Assembly: GCF_012641265.1 (NCBI RefSeq)
Contig: NZ_JABAHZ010000005.1
Span: forward strand, 496,001-560,000
Direction of reading: 5' to 3'
Source of the DNA: Chitinophaga eiseniae
GTDB taxonomy: Bacteria > Bacteroidota > Bacteroidia > Chitinophagales > Chitinophagaceae
Length of the DNA: 64,000 bases
A program made the translations under genes and the position numbers. The notes beneath the pieces are model-generated. The model ran no database searches. It worked only from the letters and a program-made list of their open reading frames with translations, and was not told the origin of the DNA. How positions within the stretch are numbered: position 1 is the first letter of the stretch; each line of letters begins with the position of its first letter. Shown piece after piece: positions 60,032 through 64,000 of the stretch.

Positions 60032-60063
60032 AACGACACGTTACTGCGTCGTTTGTGTTATCA

Positions 60064-61530
60064 CTACTGCTGATTCGCTAACGTAATCATCGCAGAAACC
60101 TCTGCTACAGCAGCATCATCTCCGCCACTGAAACCGGTGAAACGGAAACGAATATTGCCTTTTCCATCGATCACAAACTTGGTAGGAATGCCTTGCACTT
60201 TATAGCTGTCTACTACTTTGTTGACGCCGGTAGCCGGATCTTTCAGGTCCATCAGCACTTCGAACGGATAGTTATTGGTGGTAACAAATTTCTTGGCGCT
60301 AGCGGGAGCATCGGCTTCTTTTTCCCAGGTGTGTACGAAGAGAAATTTTACATTCGGATCGTTCTTATACTTTTCCATGGCTTTTTTCATGGCAGGGAAA
60401 GAGGCTTTGCAGGGACCGCACCAGGTAGCCCAGAAGTCGAGCACAATAGTTTTGCCTTTGTAATCGGAAAGAGATACGGTGTTGCCGTCTACATCCTTTA
60501 AAGTAAAGCCGGGCGCTGGTTCCTGGATGATTTGTCTGGCAAATTCTTCCTGCATTTTCTTGTCCAGCCCACTTTTCAGGGAGTCGATATAGTTTTCCAG
60601 CTTGTTATCGTTACGCACTTTGGCGTAGGCGGCTGCCAGCAAAGCTTTGTTGTTGCTGTTCAGCTTACCCTGGGCAGCGATGTCGCTCATGCGGGCAAAT
60701 ACTTCGGGATAGTCGCCTTTGGCCAGGAGTACTTTCGCAAACATCTCGTTTACCTGTGGTCTGACAGGCGTTTCGGCCTGCTCTGCACGTTTCAGGTATA
60801 CCAGGGCGGAATCGTATTCTTTGTCGTCGTACAGCAACTGGGCATAGCTGCTCAGGTATCCGGGATACCCGATAGCGGCGAAGCCGGCGCCTTCTTCATT
60901 CTTCCGGGTTGTTTTAAATTGCCATGCATCTTCAATGGCTTTTTTCAACAGCACTTTTGCTTCCGCGGTGTGTCCTTTTTTGGCAATGCGCTCAGCTGTG
61001 CCTGCCCATCCCTGGCCCTTCCAGAAAGGAGATACAATGCTGTTGGCATACTCCAGGGCCTTAGGCAGGTTATCGGCAATAGCGTAGGCAGTGCCTACAC
61101 TATTACGGGCGTAGTCATACACGACCCGGTCACTGTTCAGCTTTCCTTCGGGAAATTTTTTCTCCCAGGCTTTATACAACGCCTCTTTCTTTACCGGGTC
61201 GTTTTCGTTGTAGATAGTTTCTACCGATTTATTCCTGACAACGATACCGGCGGGGAACTTTTTCTCTGCCGCGGTGCGGATAGAATCGCCTACATTGCCT
61301 TGCTTCAGCTGGTAAAAGTATTGGGCGGCGGTGAGCCAGTCCGTTTCTTTTTTGCTTTTGGTCAATGCATACATTTTATCCGACAGCAGGTTTTTCTCTG
61401 CGTCGCTGCCTTTGGCGAGGCGATTGTAATACCGCATCAGCGAATCCTGGTTGATTTTGGCCTGCCCGTTGGAGGTGGCGGCCACTGCCAGCAAGCTGCC
61501 ACTGAGCAGGATGGGGAGTACTTTTTTCAT
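60064..61530 (-). CDS. TlpA-family thioredoxin with N-terminal helical-repeat domain
   Basis: This 488-residue secreted protein has a signal peptide (MKKVLPILLSGSLLAVAATSNG). The first 330 residues are helical with TPR-like spacing (AQYFYQLKQGN, ALEYANSIV, ALVYLKRAEQA). The C-terminal 150 residues are a thioredoxin fold with FWATWCGPCKASF (Cys371, Cys374) and the cis-Pro loop VQGIPTKFVIDGKGNIRF. It follows the second SusC/SusD pair after 25 bases and is probably co-transcribed. TlpA-like proteins in Sus-type loci are common in Chitinophaga-type genomes; their role beside the transporter is not known, but a reducing step on the imported ligand or on the transporter is possible. Confidence 0.92.
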   Translation of the reverse strand: MKKVLPILLSGSLLAVAATSNGQAKINQDSLMRYYNRLAKGSDAEKNLLSDKMYALTKSKKETDWLTAAQYFYQLKQGNVGDSIRTAAEKKFPAGIVVRNKSVETIYNENDPVKKEALYKAWEKKFPEGKLNSDRVVYDYARNSVGTAYAIADNLPKALEYANSIVSPFWKGQGWAGTAERIAKKGHTAEAKVLLKKAIEDAWQFKTTRKNEEGAGFAAIGYPGYLSSYAQLLYDDKEYDSALVYLKRAEQAETPVRPQVNEMFAKVLLAKGDYPEVFARMSDIAAQGKLNSNNKALLAAAYAKVRNDNKLENYIDSLKSGLDKKMQEEFARQIIQEPAPGFTLKDVDGNTVSLSDYKGKTIVLDFWATWCGPCKASFPAMKKAMEKYKNDPNVKFLFVHTWEKEADAPASAKKFVTTNNYPFEVLMDLKDPATGVNKVVDSYKVQGIPTKFVIDGKGNIRFRFTGFSGGDDAAVAEVSAMITLANQQ

Positions 61531-61555
61531 ATAACAGATGGTGGTTTTAGATTAA

Positions 61556-62983
61556 TTAGTAACCTTGATTTTGTGTTAAAGCCGGGTTAGCTACCCGTTG
61601 TGCATCCGGAATCGGGTACAGGATGTCGGTACTGGCCCAGGTGGTAGGGCGCATGCCTCCTATTACATCATCTGCACGTGTTTTACCACCGCCGCTGATG
61701 CTGGGTGTACGTTTCAGGTCAAACCAACGGTTGCCCCACTCGCCAAACAGTTCGGCCTTCCTTTCCTGTTCTACGGCCAGCAGCAGGTTCGGTTGCGTAA
61801 GACTGTTATCGAGCATCGGCAACCCTGCCCTGGAGCGGATAGTATCTACATCGGCAATGGCCCCGGCGAGGTTACCCTGTTGTGCCCTGGCCTCTGCTCT
61901 TACGAGATATTGCTCTGCGAGGCGCAGCATTACGTTAAACTCATTACCTGTAGAAGCTCCCGCGGGCAGCGAAGTCATTTTATACTTGGTGATTACCTTG
62001 TAATTTTTACCGCCGATATCGGTAGCCGATATCCAGCTGGTTTTACGCAGGTCACCTGGTTCCAGCGAGTTGTACAGTGTATCCGTTAACGTTACTGCCG
62101 GCACAGAGCCGGGCGTGGCTGTATAACTTCCCCCGTTGGCGTCCCGGTTGTTCATATAGGTGGATATGCCAGTGAGCGTAGCCAGCTGCCATATTACTTC
62201 GTTGCTGGAATTGCTGAAGGTGGTATTCAGGTTTTTATTTAAGCTATAAAGACCTGAATTTATTACCGCATTAGCCGCAGCTTCTGCATTGGCCCATTGC
62301 TTTTGATAGAGGTAAACCCTTGCCAGCAAGGCGTTGGCCGTTTGCCGGTTAATCCGGGTTCTCAACGCCGCCGGATAGGCATCTGTTAATACCGCTTGTG
62401 CTGCTGTAAGGTCCCTGATGATCTGTGCCCATACTTCGGTGGCTGGCGCCCGTGCCAGGGTGGCATTCTTTAACGGATCGTCGGTAACAGGCAATGGCAC
62501 ATCCCCGAACATATTTACCAGGTAGAAAAGCGTAAAGGCTCTCCATACTTTTATTTCTCCCGTTAACTGATTTTTTACGGAAGATGATAAAGTAGTACTC
62601 CGGGAGATGCCATCCAGCATGGCATTGGCCTGGCCGAGTGTGGAATAGGTATAGCCCCAGAGCACCTGTTGTACAACGCTGTTGGTGATGGTAATACTAT
62701 TGGTTTTGAACTCATCAAACGCGGGACTGGAAACGTTGTTCTGCAGCTCGTTGGCAGAAAGCCCCGGCATTTCGCTGAGCGGAAACAAGGCATCGCGTGT
62801 AGATGATGCATTGTAAATCCCCAATACCGCGCTGGTAGCCGTGGCATCAGAAGCAAAGGCCTGGTCGAGCCCCACCTGGGTGGTGGGAGGCCCTATTTCC
62901 ACCAGTTTTTTGCAGGAAGAAAACGTAGAGCCAGCCAGCAACAACCCGGCGATTACTTTTTTATTTATGGTGAAAGAAAACAT
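61556..62983 (-). CDS. susD: SusD-like nutrient-binding outer-membrane lipoprotein, second locus
   Basis: From the ATG at 62983 (MFSFTINKKV) the protein has 475 residues with lipobox TFSSC (Cys24). The SusD pattern is present: a VGLDQAFASDATATSAVLG helix, VWRAFTLFYLVNMFGDVPLPVTDDP, ARVYLYQKQWANAEAAANAVI, and the C-terminal QERKAELFGEWGNRWFDLKRT with LYPIPDAQR. It is the surface lid of the adjacent SusC. The alternative ATG at 63007 would overlap the SusC stop. It follows susC by 11 bases and precedes the TlpA-like gene by 25. Confidence 0.95.
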   Translation of the reverse strand: MFSFTINKKVIAGLLLAGSTFSSCKKLVEIGPPTTQVGLDQAFASDATATSAVLGIYNASSTRDALFPLSEMPGLSANELQNNVSSPAFDEFKTNSITITNSVVQQVLWGYTYSTLGQANAMLDGISRSTTLSSSVKNQLTGEIKVWRAFTLFYLVNMFGDVPLPVTDDPLKNATLARAPATEVWAQIIRDLTAAQAVLTDAYPAALRTRINRQTANALLARVYLYQKQWANAEAAANAVINSGLYSLNKNLNTTFSNSSNEVIWQLATLTGISTYMNNRDANGGSYTATPGSVPAVTLTDTLYNSLEPGDLRKTSWISATDIGGKNYKVITKYKMTSLPAGASTGNEFNVMLRLAEQYLVRAEARAQQGNLAGAIADVDTIRSRAGLPMLDNSLTQPNLLLAVEQERKAELFGEWGNRWFDLKRTPSISGGGKTRADDVIGGMRPTTWASTDILYPIPDAQRVANPALTQNQGY

Positions 62984-62994
62984 GAATGCAGATT

Positions 62995-64000
62995 TTAGAA
63001 TGAACAATTAATACCTAATACGATGGTTCTCAGCGGAGGCATGGCAATCATGCCGGTGCCTAATCCCGGAGGGCCTCCTGGCACGCTGGTTTCAGGATCA
63101 TAGATGTATTTGTTCTTTGTCCAGGTAAACAGGTTTTGTCCTTCTGCATATACTTTCAGGCCACTGATTTTGGCTTTTGTCAACCACCGCTGCGGGAAAG
63201 AATAGGAAATCGCTGCCGATCTCAGTTTCAGGTAGCTTGCATCTCCCCATAAGGCGGTGGAACTGCTGTACTGCGTATAGCCGAGATAGATAGGTGTGCC
63301 TGAAGTAGAGGTAGCGGCCGGATAAGTGGCGTTGTCTCCCGGTTGCCGCCACCTGTCTAGCACGGCCGTATTCTGGTTACTTCTGCTGCTACCGATAGGT
63401 GTGCTGAAATTGTTGGTAGCTCCTTTGCGGTGGTTGAACTGCAGGAAGAAGCTGAGATCCCAGTTCCGGTAACTAACGGTGTTGTTTAATCCCCCGAAGA
63501 ACGGAAGCCCTGGTTTGATAATTTGACGGTCGTTGTTGAAATCAATCACACCATCTTTATTCAGGTCCTGGTATTGCGGAATACCGGTGTTAGGATCATA
63601 TCCTGTATAGATAAACTTCCGCACCATGTCAATCGGCTGACCTACCAGGTAGCTGCTGGCATAAAAAGATTTTTCTATACCGGGGAAGCTTACCAGTTTA
63701 TTCCGGTAGAAAGTTACATTCAGCGAGGATGTCCATCCGAAATCGTGTCTCTTCACATTCAGACTTGTGAGTTCCAGTTCCACCCCGCTGTTTTGCACCA
63801 GTGCTGGCATGTTAACTGTATAACTATTGTATCCTGACTGTAAAGCCAATGCCGCAGAAAGCAGCTGATCGGCGGACCGGTTACGGTAATAGTTACCGGT
63901 AAATGAGATCCTGTCATTCAGGAAACCCAGCTCCAGGCCAAATTCCATCTTGCGGGTAGTTTCCCATTTGATACCCGGGTTTGGCAATGTTGACCGGATA
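62995..64000 (-). CDS. susC: SusC-like TonB-dependent transporter, C-terminal end (partial)
   Basis: The frame is open to the right edge of the window, so only about 335 C-terminal residues are visible. They are all barrel: strands with KMEFGLELGFLNDRISFTGNYY, the EF-hand-like YQDLNKDGVIDFNNDRQ near the middle, LRSAAISYSFPQRW, and a terminal TIVLGINCSF. The terminal aromatic residue is the usual outer-membrane insertion signal. The plug, STN and carboxypeptidase-like domains lie outside the window, so it is not known whether this locus has sigma/anti-sigma control. Confidence 0.95.
   Translation of the reverse strand, partial: IRSTLPNPGIKWETTRKMEFGLELGFLNDRISFTGNYYRNRSADQLLSAALALQSGYNSYTVNMPALVQNSGVELELTSLNVKRHDFGWTSSLNVTFYRNKLVSFPGIEKSFYASSYLVGQPIDMVRKFIYTGYDPNTGIPQYQDLNKDGVIDFNNDRQIIKPGLPFFGGLNNTVSYRNWDLSFFLQFNHRKGATNNFSTPIGSSRSNQNTAVLDRWRQPGDNATYPAATSTSGTPIYLGYTQYSSSTALWGDASYLKLRSAAISYSFPQRWLTKAKISGLKVYAEGQNLFTWTKNKYIYDPETSVPGGPPGLGTGMIAMPPLRTIVLGINCSF

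Larger units (their letters stand above)
59631..60063. other. 433-bp gap with repeats and a broken small ORF
   Basis: Between LysR and the TlpA-like gene there are three elements: a cluster of TTGCGACAA-type repeats (59633-59728), a short coding-like frame with an in-frame stop at its beginning (59750-59932), and a 35-base palindrome (59956-60031). A small inverted repeat AAACGAC/GTCGTTT (60031-60054) follows. The element order suggests decay of an inserted gene. Confidence 0.6.

Overview
The window reads as chromosomal DNA of a Bacteroidota member, most likely close to Chitinophaga (Chitinophagaceae). The evidence is two SusC/SusD outer-membrane uptake loci, an ECF sigma/FecR pair with a DUF4974-type C-terminus, a type IX secretion sorting tail on the first gene, TAnnTTTG-type -7 promoter boxes in front of several genes, and an almost complete lack of Shine-Dalgarno sequences. 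The genus is an inference; nothing here was searched against a database.

Positions 1-39,100 are mostly housekeeping and cell-envelope genes: lpd, lolA, ftsK, an alpha/beta hydrolase, DUF423, aroK, a phosphopantetheinyl transferase and dcd. These are followed by a two-gene RNA-repair cassette (HD-Pnk end-healing enzyme plus T4-Rnl2-like RNA ligase), a DUF885 lipoprotein, DUF4272, DUF1080, SRPBCC and YtxH stress-type proteins, and TlpA-like, YggS, acyl-CoA dehydrogenase, arginase, DUF3810 and fructosamine-kinase-like genes. A hybrid histidine kinase, the yceD-rpmF-plsX operon, a 1273-residue NtrY-like kinase with mazG, tex, enoyl-CoA hydratase and DUF3667 complete the block. Several intergenic gaps hold long near-perfect palindromes that fall into two sequence families.

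Two tRNA genes (Gly-GCC and Leu-UAA) at 39.2-39.4 kb separate this block from a more accessory stretch (39.5-48 kb). It holds a Fic AMP-transferase, AraC- and Crp-type regulators each next to a small metabolic gene (aldo/keto reductase, resorcylate-decarboxylase-like amidohydrolase, glyoxalase-fold protein, DoxX fusion), and decayed gene fragments.

From 48.2 to 57.6 kb, all on the minus strand, lies a complete polysaccharide- or glycan-utilisation locus: ECF sigma, FecR anti-sigma, SusC with an N-terminal STN signalling domain, SusD and one (alpha/alpha)6-type glycosidase. After a divergent esterase/LysR pair and a 433-bp gap with unusual repeats, a second SusC/SusD locus with a thioredoxin-fold lipoprotein-type partner runs off the right edge.

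The most interesting points are the RNA-repair cassette with its internal strong Shine-Dalgarno, the two palindrome families and their fixed position between stop codon and next promoter, the in-frame fusion of DoxX to a complete lipoprotein, and the clustered TTGCGACAA repeats next to a broken small ORF. No phage, insertion sequence, CRISPR array or obvious defence island was seen.
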